From assembly GCA_028551475.1 (NCBI GenBank), contig CM052359.1:16927583-16991582 (forward strand): DNA of 64,000 nucleotides. The letters run 5' to 3'. Positions 39,955-50,705 of the stretch are shown in pieces. Each line of letters starts with the position of its first letter. Within the stretch, counting starts at the first letter, position 1. The translations under genes were made by a program, and so were the position numbers. The notes beneath the pieces were generated by a model that saw only the letters and a program-made list of their open reading frames with translations, did no database searches and was not told the DNA's origin. This stretch comes from Casuarina equisetifolia (taxonomy: Eukaryota > Streptophyta > Magnoliopsida > Fagales > Casuarinaceae).

Positions 39955-42149
39955 AGACTTGGAAGGAGAAATAGCACTTGCACATCCCTAACTGGTATAA
40001 TATCCCAGTCTATCCCAAATATGGTCTTTTAATTTTCATCTACCATGACTTATAATATAAGACTCAATTTTGGATTAAAAGATAAGTTTCTAGTGCCGGT
40101 TGGATCTGCGAATTACTGCTTTTTTAGTAATTCTATGCGACTACGATGTACTCCCATGTATATTGTCATGTATGCAGTTGGTATAATTGTTCTCTAGTTG
40201 TCCTGTATTTGAATGGGCAGCATATTCGACACAAACTTTTTTACTGCACTACCTGAAGACTAAAGCAAGTTAAAGGTGCATAAGCCTCAGAGTTTGAATG
40301 CCAGAAAAACAAAAGTCCCAGTGTAATGCCTAAAAGGCAATCAGATTACTAGGAATTTATACATTCATTGTTCCTTACTACAGTCTTCGTATCAATATTT
40401 GAATGAAGATGGGCCATATATATATTTTTCTTTGGATAGAAATTGTTTTGCAATTCTCCAGGACTTGGCCCCTTCAAAATTTTGGATGACCAAAATCAGA
40501 GTTCTACTGAATCCTATTTGAAGCTTAAATCTATTCCTTACGGAGAAGGGCCACTAAAATTTAGAAAACTTGAAATGTGTTTAGAGCGTGTGCAGTATTT
40601 TTATAAAAGGTGACTCTATTTCTATGGAGATTATACTCTGCGAGGACAGAAAAATCAAAAGCATCACTTGCATCCCTAAGCTGTACTATATGACCTATTA
40701 GTCATGTATGGAGTATGACTCCTTGACATCAGTTTGGGTTAGAGCCCGTGCATTGCATTGGCTATTGGGGTTTGGTTGGTTCAATCCCTGGTCTGTGAGG
40801 CAGGGTTTTGATTCCGAGACTTATTTCCATCTCCATCATTTTAACTATGTTTATTAAATTAATTTCAGCGCATTTAGACAAGTAACTTGTAATAAACTAT
40901 ATGGACTGAAATAGGGTTTTGACTTGATATTCTCAATTTTATGTAGGTTGGCACTGGCTGGCACTGACTTGCGCAATCTGTAGCCATGGCTTTTAAATGA
41001 TGCAGAACGTTTTTTGGAGTAAAGCTCAGAAGTTTCTTTTTTTTCTACATCGAAATTTGGAGGAAGCTTGAATTGTGCCAACGCTATTCCTTTTGGTCAG
41101 GTGTGGCAAAGGCTATCAAGTTTGGTGCAGTTCCTCATATCTAGGATTCAAGCGGAAACCTGTTTGGGCACATAAATAGTTTGAAAAGGATCAGAGAATT
41201 GCTACGGCTGTTTGAGTGATCGTAAGGAGTTCTACCTCAAAATATTTCATGTCACTGTACTTATGGATAAAAGGTTGTATAATTTTCAACTGTTGGTGGT
41301 TCAAGAAATCAATTGAATCATCATTGCAGATTTTCATGAGCTAATTTCACAACTCTACGTAGCTAATTTTTTTCGATTTTTAATTCCTGTGCTGAAGAGT
41401 TTGCAGAGGTGTCCCTTGTGTTGTAAAACTAATAGATATCATGCAGCAAACTCAAACACAATAAACATAAAAGAACATTGAAATTTTATAGAGATGGGAA
41501 TACAGTCTTTACGACTATGGAAATGATTTATTTTTATTTTTATTATTTTTTAAGGAAGAGTTATTTGAGAATCTCTGTGTTCTCCCTTTGGTCAAATTGT
41601 AATGATTTACTAAATGTGAATGATACACAACATACCTTAATTTTCACAACTTCAAGTTTGACTTAAAAAACCTTAATTGATAAGACAATATATTATCTTG
41701 CCTTTACATGTAAAATAACTACCTTTACCTTATCCCTAATTTTAACTCTATAACTAACACATAACAGCTGCCTTCTACCAATGCCATTGGATTGGTATTA
41801 AAATTACTTCAGTTTCTAATTGCTAACTTGATAGCTTGGCTGAGGTCAAGCAAGTTGTTGCGGAAATCTCCGGAGAAGTGATGGGAGCGATGCGCAGCGA
41901 CGGAAGTGGTCGGTCACGTGCTTATCTAAGATCTGGGGATAGGATCCACATAACTCGGGAAGACACGACCGAATCCGCATTCATATTCGAGGAAAGTGAA
42001 GTCACAAGCGAGCCAACTCCATTATCGTATTATTCTAAACAACTCCCATCCCCCCGTCCTTGTATCTCTGTACACTCCTCAACCTTCTTCATTGTTGACT
42101 CTTCTGACGAGCATTGCATTGGCCTTCCAAGCTTCCCTGGCCGGACAAG
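39955..42149. other. PPK 3' UTR and intergenic region
   Basis: The first few hundred bases are the likely 3' UTR of the kinase gene. The rest is AT-rich with no family signal. An open frame at 41836-42201 precedes and overlaps the next gene in another frame and looks like its leader rather than a protein. Confidence 0.55.
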
Positions 42150-42446
42150 ATGGACGTCAGAAGATGGTCCAGTTCGGACAGAAGAAGAACCATCCAATTA
42201 GGAGTTCCATCTGGCAGTTCGAACAAGTTGAGGTGGAAAGTTTTGTGGATGAAGTTCAAGAAACAGAGGAGGAAAATGCTCGACTCTCCACCTTCAATTC
42301 AGATCTCCTATGATCCCTACACTTATTTGCAAAATTTCGACAAAGGATCTACTTGGGATGAGCCTGACAACCTCTCTCGATCTTTCTCGGCTCGGTTTGC
42401 TGATCCTTCCGGGATCTTACGAGAGGAAGGGGTTTGTAAGCATTGA
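42150..42446 (+). CDS. Small plant-specific protein with YDPYTY..NLSRSFSARF motif
   Basis: Single-exon frame of 98 residues from ATG 42150. It starts MDVRRWSSSDRR, has a basic middle (KLRWKVLWMKFKKQRRKM) and a C-terminal signature with SYDPYTYLQNF and DNLSRSFSARFADPSG. I recognise this signature from a family of short, unnamed seed-plant proteins, often single-exon and stress-responsive; no biochemical function is established to my knowledge. An in-frame ATG 36 nt upstream (42114) exists, but the MDVR start fits the family better. The basic segment may be a nuclear signal or membrane-proximal; this is not clear. Family recognition is from memory and needs a search. Confidence 0.65.
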   Translation: MDVRRWSSSDRRRTIQLGVPSGSSNKLRWKVLWMKFKKQRRKMLDSPPSIQISYDPYTYLQNFDKGSTWDEPDNLSRSFSARFADPSGILREEGVCKH

Positions 42447-42568
42447 CGGGTTAAAAGAAACTTCTTATGGCACTATGTATCCGTATTTTTTCATGGAATA
42501 CACCAATTCGTATTGAGTCTCAAAGCGTGCATGTGCCATCTTGCGTCCGCTTGATATACACGAAAGAA

Positions 42569-42600
42569 GCTGTTGGCTGTTGGCTGTTGGCTGTTGGCTG
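42569..42600 (+). repeat. (GCTGTTG)n heptamer tandem
   Basis: Four full and one partial copy lie downstream of the small-protein stop, probably in its 3' UTR. Confidence 0.93.
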
Positions 42601-42854
42601 CATGAGTAAGCAAATCCTCGGCAAGCTTCACTTTTTCAGCTCTCTTTCTGTGTCTTTCTCACTGTCTCTACTGTTTATCCTCACATTCATGCACTTCATA
42701 CAATCTTCTCAAAATGTTAGAGTAACGTAGTAACATGGACACACATGCTATTACATCATTCAACAGCATCTAGAACTTACTACTGAGTAGGTAGAGTTAT
42801 ATGGAAAATACCAGTCCATGATTTCGTTTAGGCTGACCAAAAGTTTAACCAAGG

Positions 42855-42990
42855 TGCTTCACAGCTGGTTGCTAGAGTTGAATCCGTGTTCATTCAAATC
42901 TCGTTTTCTGAATTCAATGTAATGCTTCATAGCTGGTTGCTAGAGTTGAATTCATTTTCATTCAAATCTCCCTGTCTGAGTTCAGTAGTT
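42855..42990 (+). repeat. 68-bp tandem duplication
   Basis: Two adjacent copies (42855-42922 and 42923-42990) share GCTGGTTGCTAGAGTTGAAT and TTCATTCAAATCTC with scattered substitutions. It is non-coding. Confidence 0.85.
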
Positions 42991-44173
42991 GCCCCAACCA
43001 ACGAAAACAGTACCGACCCCACCGTCGCAGCTTTCCTTGTTTTATGTACCTCAAAGGAGGCGTGGAATAATATGGTTCACCTCCATTTAGAGGCAAAAGA
43101 AGATTGACAGGATAATTCATAAAAAAAAAAAATGCCAAATCGCTCTGCATCGGAAATCAATTTCCAAGCTTGACGGCTGGGACGATTGACTAAGTAATAA
43201 TCGAATAATTAAACTACAGAAGTCAAAATAAACTGAGACTATCACGCACCAGTAAGGACAACATTGATATTTAAACTCTGCGATCTCACAGCACAATGTT
43301 ATGTGTTGGCTTCTTACTAGCCTTGGGTCCCAGGCTTAAGACTGATGTAACAGGGTATGGGAAAGAAGCATGTTGCGTCTGTATTGCGTTTAGGGGGGCA
43401 TACTTGCTGACGATGTGCCGCTGTGGAAGGTAAGGACAGGGAAGCTCGAACAAGAGCTAACTGTGTAAGAATAGAAAAACAGCTTTTGTAATCGTTGAAC
43501 CATAGGTCTCGTTTTACCTTATAAAAACTAAGGTGTTGATGATACAAAAGATCTTTATGTCCTTTTAATGATGCAAAACCCACTTTTAATCCCACACAAG
43601 CCATCCCAAATAAGTGTGAATCAACCTTATGAAAGGCCTGTAATGTGCTCTCTTAATGATGTACCGCAACACACAACTCCAAAGCCAATCCCATCTTTTA
43701 TTTTCTCTACTGTCAAAGCAGAAACATGCATAATAATCTCAAATGTTATCAATTAATGTTTGAGATAATAGCTGCTTCATTATTACTAACGTCTTAGTAA
43801 TGTTTTGTATTTTTCTTTCTTAATAGTTGGTTTTAAAAAATGAAAGTTGAACAATTTCTGATATCTTATCAAAAATCAAGTTTAAGCTTTATATTTCCAT
43901 TATAACCCTTTGATTTCACCCATCATTCCATCAATCATGAACTAAGTTCTCATAATTTTTTCACACTTTAGGTGATATGGTAATATCAAAAATTGTAATT
44001 ATCTTAAATTACTAATATTTTAATTTGGTATCCATTATATATGTTTAGATGTCTCATCTTTCTTAATGAGTAATTTTAAAGGAAAAAATTGTATCATTTC
44101 TATCAATTAGATTGATAAAGAAAAGAACTCCTATTGTGTGTGCTAGAAATCTGTAGAGGGTAAAAAGGCTTTA
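42991..44173. other. Intergenic DNA before element C
   Basis: AT-rich sequence with no supported gene, RNA or repeat element. Open frames near 43317-43756 lack any family signal. Confidence 0.55.
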
Positions 44174-44178
44174 GTGTT

Positions 44179-44493
44179 TGTCAAAGGACATGTCAACACC
44201 ATATGTGCTGTCCATGTGAAGAGGCGGCCAACCCATAATCGAGTTTGTTGAGTTCTTTCAAAAATCTCTCCAACGCCATCGATCCATTTCCTTCTTGAAT
44301 TATTTGATTTATTTTGTAAATGTTTGATTCTGTAAAATTGTGTATAGATACATTTTGTAATTCAATATGTAAAGAATTATTAGAAGAAATTAATTTAATT
44401 TTAAACATGCAAAATTAAGGTTTTTTTGTTCTTTTTCTTTTTCATCGAATTCTTAATTTCAGTGACCTAATTCCTTAATCCATTCTTTCTTCA
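44179..44493 (+). repeat. Element C 5' LTR
   Basis: 315 bp from TGTCAAAGGACATG to ..TTTCTTCA. The primer-binding site follows directly. Confidence 0.9.
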
Positions 44494-47400
44494 TGGTATT
44501 AAAGCCTCAAACTCATGCGCCAATCCTCAATTTCAGTCCAACATGTTGTCTCAATCCTTCACTACCTCTAAATCTTAAAACCCCTTTTCAACTTTGACCA
44601 TGCCGGCAGTGTGCTCTTCCTCTCCTATGCTTGCCACTTTGTCCCCCACCTTCCAAGAGCACTTTGATGGCTCAAATATTATCGTCTAGAGCACCCGCTT
44701 GTTCCCATTCCTCATCTCTCACCAACTTTTGTCCATCTTAGAAGGCATTGAAATTGCTCCACTCGCCCCCATCTGTAACTCCTTCGGTGTTGACATCTCG
44801 AATCTTGCCTACATAGCCGGGTTAATTCATAACCAGACTGTGCTAAACTAGATTCTTGTCACATCTACAAACTTGATGGTCACCCAACTCTCCGACCACT
44901 GTTCCTTTGCTATGGCGTGGAATTTCCTCAAGAAATCCTACGCCACGCAATCCTTCACATGGACTTCTTCCCTTCGTCTTCAGCTTCACACCACCACCAA
45001 GGGGTTAAGGTCCATTATTGAATTCCTTTATGAGATTAAGGGGTTGCTCGACCAACTCGCCACCATTAGTGTTAAGATTGACAATGACAAGTATGTTGGG
45101 CAGCTCTTCCATGGCCTTGGGAAGGAATACAACACCCTAGCCATGTCAATGTCAATCTAAAGCCAATCCACCCTACTCAACTGTAAGGCTTTGCGTGGGT
45201 AGATTCTTGTCCAAGAAGGTTGCTTAAGCAATCATGCGGTCTCCATCGTCACACTGGCAGCATTCGCATCGTACCTCAGCACTTTCCAAGGCCACCCAAC
45301 CCTCAACCCACTCCTCACTTCCTGACTCGCCCCACGTCTTAAGCCCACTCTCTCAACCTAACCTCCTACCTCCTAACCCATATGTGATGGGCTTTTACCC
45401 ACTCCTAAAGCCCAGACCTAGTCCACTTGGAACAATAACCAAGGTTGGCGTCACAATGGGCCCTTTTGTGGGCCCTATTGTTGGGTTGGGCACCATTTGT
45501 TGAACTATTACAAGTGTTTCAACCAACACTTTAGCTTGCCCATTAATGCCCCAACCCAAGCCCATCCCTCCTTGCAAGCTCATCTCAACTATCATGCACC
45601 CTACCTCATTGGATTTTATGTTCCTATGTTAGTTTATCATAACTATCCTACACCCTACCCTACTATCTTCTCTCCCCATTGCATGCACACTATAACTACC
45701 ATGCACCTCACCATAGACAATCCTACCCCTCAACTCACTATTCCGCACTTCCTCCTCCCATCTCCCACTATGGTCCTCCCAATCCCCCACCTTTTGCCAT
45801 TGACACCACCTATTGGCTCCCTGATTCAAGTGCATTTCATCATGTCACTAGCTCCACTGTTAGTCTTTCCCCGTTGTCCCTTACAATGGCTCTTAATAAC
45901 TCACTGTGGGTGTGTTTCTCTCCTTATTATCCACACAAGTACTCAAAACACCTTTTGTTTCACTTTGTTTGATGTCCTTGTAGTTCCTTCTATTACCAAA
46001 AATATTCTTTTCATTTCTAAATTTTGGTTTGATAACCAATGTTATTTTCTATTGTCCTTTACTCATTTTTGGGTTATATCTTCCTATACCGTATATGTCC
46101 TCCTTCACTAAGTGCTTGATTGCAGTCTCTATTGTGTGGCCCCCGCCGAAGTTTCCTCATCACCTTGTGCCTTTATTGTCTTTAGCCTTAATAATCTTGC
46201 TTTGTGGGATCACTATCTTAGTCATCTGTCATCTGCAACCCTTCCACCTTTTTTGAAGTCGTTGTCAATAAAGTGCACCTCGCCCCTATCATCCCTTTGT
46301 ACAACACGTGCTCTTAGCAAGAGCCATCCCCACCCTTACCCCCCTCCCTGTCTAAGTTGTCATTTCCCTTACAATTAGTTCATTTTGATGTATGAGGCCT
46401 TGCCCCAATTGACTCTTTTAGTGGCAATAAATATTATATGTGTCTTATTGATGACTTTTCCTGCTTCACATGGTTCTACACCTTTCATTCTTGTTCTCAC
46501 TTTCTTCATACTTTTATCATTTTTCACAAGTTTGTTAAGAATAAACTTCATTGTAGACTTTAGGTAATTCGGTGTGATAGTGCTATAGAGTTTTTCTCCT
46601 CTGCTTTCTGGACTTACCTACAACAACATGACATTTATCGGTACCTCTCCTACCCCTATTCCTTATTCCAAAATGGCACTGTTGAGCACAAACACTGCCA
46701 TATTATTGAGATTGGCCTCACCCTACTCACTTAGGCCTTCGTTCTACCTCACTTTTGGGATTTTGCATTTGAGACAATTGTGTTCCTTATAAACACCTCT
46801 CAACTCCATTACTTGTTCATGGCTCCCCATGGTAGGTGCTCTTTCACCATGCTCCAAACCTCTCACATCTCTGGGCTTTTGGATGTAATGTCTTCCCCTA
46901 TCTTCAGCTGTATGCTTCACACAAGCTAGCCCTATAATCTTAGGAATGCATTTTTCTTGGGTATCCCCTTAGCTACTAAGGCACCACTGCTACAATCCTC
47001 ATATGCAATGCATTTTCATTGTCATTGATGTTATCTTTCATGAGGAGATCTTTTCCTATAACAGCCATTTCTCTCCCCTTCCCTCCACCCACCCACCCTA
47101 GCCATAATCCTCGTCCCAATTCCCATTCCCTCCACTGAATTGTCCCCTCCACAAAACCTTCCCGATATGCTTGAGCCTCCACCCACCACTTCTCCCTCTT
47201 CTATACCTTTTCCCCAACCCCTCGATCCCTCGACCTCGCCCTTTCGTCAATCACTCATCTTCAAGATGGCACCATTGCTTGTCACACCCTTATCACTATC
47301 GCTCATCCTTACCCTGAACCTACCTGCTTCATTTAGGCTGTTCATGATCCATGTTAGCATGAAGTCATGACTGCTGAATATGCCCTTATCTGCAATGGCA

Positions 47401-48840
47401 CCTATCCTTGTACCACTCCCTTTGGCATTCGTTCCATTGGCTACAAGTGGATCTTCCAGGTTAAGCTTCTATTAGATGGCTCTTTTAAGTGCTATAAGGT
47501 GCACCTCATTGCTATAGGCTTTCATCAACAGGAAGGCATCAACTTCATGGAGAGCTTTAGCCCTATTGCCAAGCTAGTCATAGTTCGCACTATTATCTTT
47601 TTGCTTACTTTTATGGTTGGACCATTCATCAATTGGACATCTCCAATGCCTTCCTCCACGAACAGCTTAGTGAAGTAGTTTACATGTAGCAACCCCAAGG
47701 CTTTGTTGATCTTGTTCATCCTACTCATGTTTGTCATCTTTATCACTCCCTCTATGGTCTTAAGCAACTGCCACGTGCCTGGTATCAACAATTGAGCTCC
47801 TTTTTCATCTCCATTGGTTTTAGCATATCTACAGTTGACACTTCACTATTCACTTACACACTCCTTGGTACAACATCATTCTTCTAGTTTATGTTGATGA
47901 TACTATCCTCACTAGGTCTTTCCAAGCCCCACTTGCTATGCTTTTATAAATTCTTCAATAGGAGTTTACCTTCAAGGATCTTGGTCCTATTCACTCCTTT
48001 TTTAGGGTTGAAGTGCAACCCACTTCTAATGGTCTCCTTCTTCATCAAGTGAAGTTCACTCATGACATCCTTGCTTGTGCCAAGATAATTGATGCCAAAG
48101 TTGTCTTTACTCTATGTACAACAAACGAGCCCTTCTCTCTCTAGCACAATAAGCCCCTTGTTGACCCTACTCTCTACTGCAGTATCATTGGTGTTCTTCA
48201 GTATCCTACTTTCACTCGCTTTGACATTGCCTATGTAGCCAACACTGTCTGCCAGTTCCTTCACTAACCTACCACTGATCATTGGCAAGCTATCAAACAA
48301 ATTTTGCGCTACCTAGCTAACACTCATTGCCTTGGCCTTTGCCTTACTTATAGTTTACATGTAGCAACCCCAAGGCTGGTTGGGTTGGTGATCGTGTTGA
48401 TCGACACTTTATTGGTAGCTTTTACATCTTTCTAGGCAAGAACCTTATCTCTTGGAGCTCTTGCAAGCATCGCATAATTGCTCGATCTAACATTAAGGCT
48501 GAATACAAGTCCCTTGCCAACACCACTGCTGAACTCATGTGGATCGAGTACCTTCTTCATGACCTCCATGCCTTGCCCCCTCACCTACTGACCTTGTGGT
48601 GTGACAACCTCTCTGCTTTATACCTAACGGTCAATCTTATGTTTCATGCTCATACCAAACATATTGAAATTGACTTTCATTTTGTCTAGGAACACCTGGC
48701 CTGTAGGTAACTTCACCTACAATTCATTTCATCCATTGATCAGCCCGCTAACATTTTCACCAAAGGCTTATCATCTACTCAATTTTGTCTTCTTCATTCC
48801 AAGCTGACAATGCATTCTACCCCTTCAACTTATAAGGGGA

Positions 48841-49204
48841 TGTTAAAGGACACATCAACGCCACTTGTGTTGTCCATGTTAGCACCTCCTGCCATGTCAG
48901 TACATTTGCCACGTTAGCCTTAATCCTAACGAAGGTGGCCGACCCACGATCGAGTTTGTCAAGTTCTTTTGAAAATCTCTCTCATGTCATTGGTTGATTT
49001 CCTTATTGAATTATTTGATTTGTTTTGTAAATGTTTGATTTGGTAAAATTGTGTATAGATACATTTTGTAATTCAATATGCAAAGAATTATTGAGAGAAA
49101 TTAATTCAATTTCAAACATATAGAATTAGGGTTTTTCTATTCTTCTTCTTCTTCACTAGATTCTTAATTTTGGTAACCTAATTCCTTAATCTATTCTTCT
49201 TTTA
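48841..49204 (+). repeat. Element C 3' LTR
   Basis: 364 bp from TGTTAAAGGACACATC to ..TTCTTTTA, aligned to the 5' copy over both ends. GTGTT follows. Confidence 0.9.
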
Positions 49205-49209
49205 GTGTT

Positions 49210-50640
49210 TTTATAGGGGTAAGAAGTTTTATGTGTAATTATGTATTAGATGGGTTAGAATTGTATGTGTTTGCTCCCAAGTTTGTCATTCCACCGTCCT
49301 AGTAATGACTAAGTTTGATACATCGGCTACAATATCAAAATGCCATATTAAAAGCCTCCAAGACACACCAACAAAAATAAAGGATATCAAGGAGTTTAAG
49401 ATACCATCATCTCTAAGTACGCAAAAACTTAGGTTGTCATGACGGAGGGAAAGAAGCTTTAAAATAGTATTGCTTCCTAAATATCTCTATAGTTTTTGTT
49501 TTTAATATAGGAAGACATACAATTATGGTGATAAAATCCCATATCTTCTAAAATGAATCGTATAGCCTAGAAAGGACAAAATCCTTCCTAAAATCTTGAC
49601 AATTTAAAAAATCAATTAATTTGGTAAAAATTTTGGATAGCAATCATGAAAGAGAGATAAAACAAAAAGAATACACTAAACCCAACTTGCATATATTCAA
49701 TTGCTAATTAAATTAATTTAACTCTTAACTTTTTGGGAATGAGACCCCTAATCTAGCTCGTGAATAAGTTCATAATATAATTTGATAAAAAGAACTCCTA
49801 GTAATGATGGAGCCAAAACTAATTTAATAAAATAATGTATTTAAGAAGTTGTGCATAGAAATTTAGTAACTATTTGGATAAATATCTTAATATAAATATC
49901 TCTTCACCTTATAAATTAAAAACCGAATTGAAAATATACGCTAAATTGAAAAGACCTATATTAAAACCTTTAAAAAAATATGTTTTTTTTTATTGACGTG
50001 GGAATGAGAGAATTTTAAGGGATTTATTTGTGGAGGGGAGTGTCCTAAACTTCCATTGGTCAAGTAGTAATCCTTTTAGATGTTACATTAAGAATATCAT
50101 AATTAATAACTTGTATCCATTCAAAAAAATCAATTTAATCAACATAATTGAAATTTCATTATGAATAAAAATATATTTATTCATATATGCTACTAGTTAG
50201 ATTATAATTCCTAGTTATAGGTCATTATTACAATAAACATTTTATGCGTAATGTTTTGCTAGGATTTTACTTTAAAATCTTAACTTGGTGCTTGGCCAAA
50301 AAGTAAGAGCAGTCTCAATCATCATTTGTTCGAATCTTGATAATTCAATGACATTTGAAGGCTTTATCATATGGTAGGTTAGAGTCTGAGTCTCCATCTC
50401 TCTTAATAAATTCTTAAAATTCATTAAAAAAATAAAACTAGACCAGTCTCAAAAGTCACTATTTCTCGTATTATTTTTGCTTTGCCGTTAAAAGAAGTTC
50501 AGGTGTAGAGTTATTAAACGTTTTAGTAAAGGGGCTTTGGTGTAATATAGCTAAAAAGTAACTCTCTTCCTCGAAAACGGAAAATCACTTAGGAAAATAG
50601 ATTTCAGACACTTGCACACTCTCCTTCCTTAAACTAGGGT
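49210..50640. other. AT-rich intergenic and promoter region of the FRIGIDA-like gene
   Basis: No gene is supported. The last 100-150 bp before the ATG at 50706 are the likely leader (..AGAAATCCCAGCG..). No clear TATA box was found. Confidence 0.5.
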
Positions 50641-50705
50641 TTTAGAGTTCTTCACCCCCAGAAATCCCAGCGAAGACCTTACCGTGTCCCCTGGATCTTC
50701 CATCA

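Larger units (their letters stand above)
44179..49204 (+). mobile_element. Ty1/copia element C, full-length structure
   Basis: LTRs at 44179-44493 and 48841-49204 share a TGTYAAAGGACA start. The target duplication GTGTT lies at 44174-44178 and 49205-49209. A primer-binding site TGGTATTAAAGC follows the 5' LTR (44494-44505) and a purine tract ATAAGGGGA precedes the 3' LTR. Order: gag (about 44.6-45.2 kb), protease and pre-integrase (about 45.8-46.3), integrase (about 46.35-47.0), RT (about 47.35-48.1) and RNase H (about 48.35-48.8). Pol is closely similar in type to element A (shared VVPSITKN motif), but the LTRs differ from A. It is broken in several to many places. The LTRs differ at very roughly one base in ten by eye, so it is an old insertion, though younger-looking than A. 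Confidence 0.9.

Noticed and set aside
41836-42201. 121-residue open frame overlapping the small-protein gene
   Set aside because: Different frame, no family signal, and it overlaps the better-supported 42150-42446 gene; more likely its leader.
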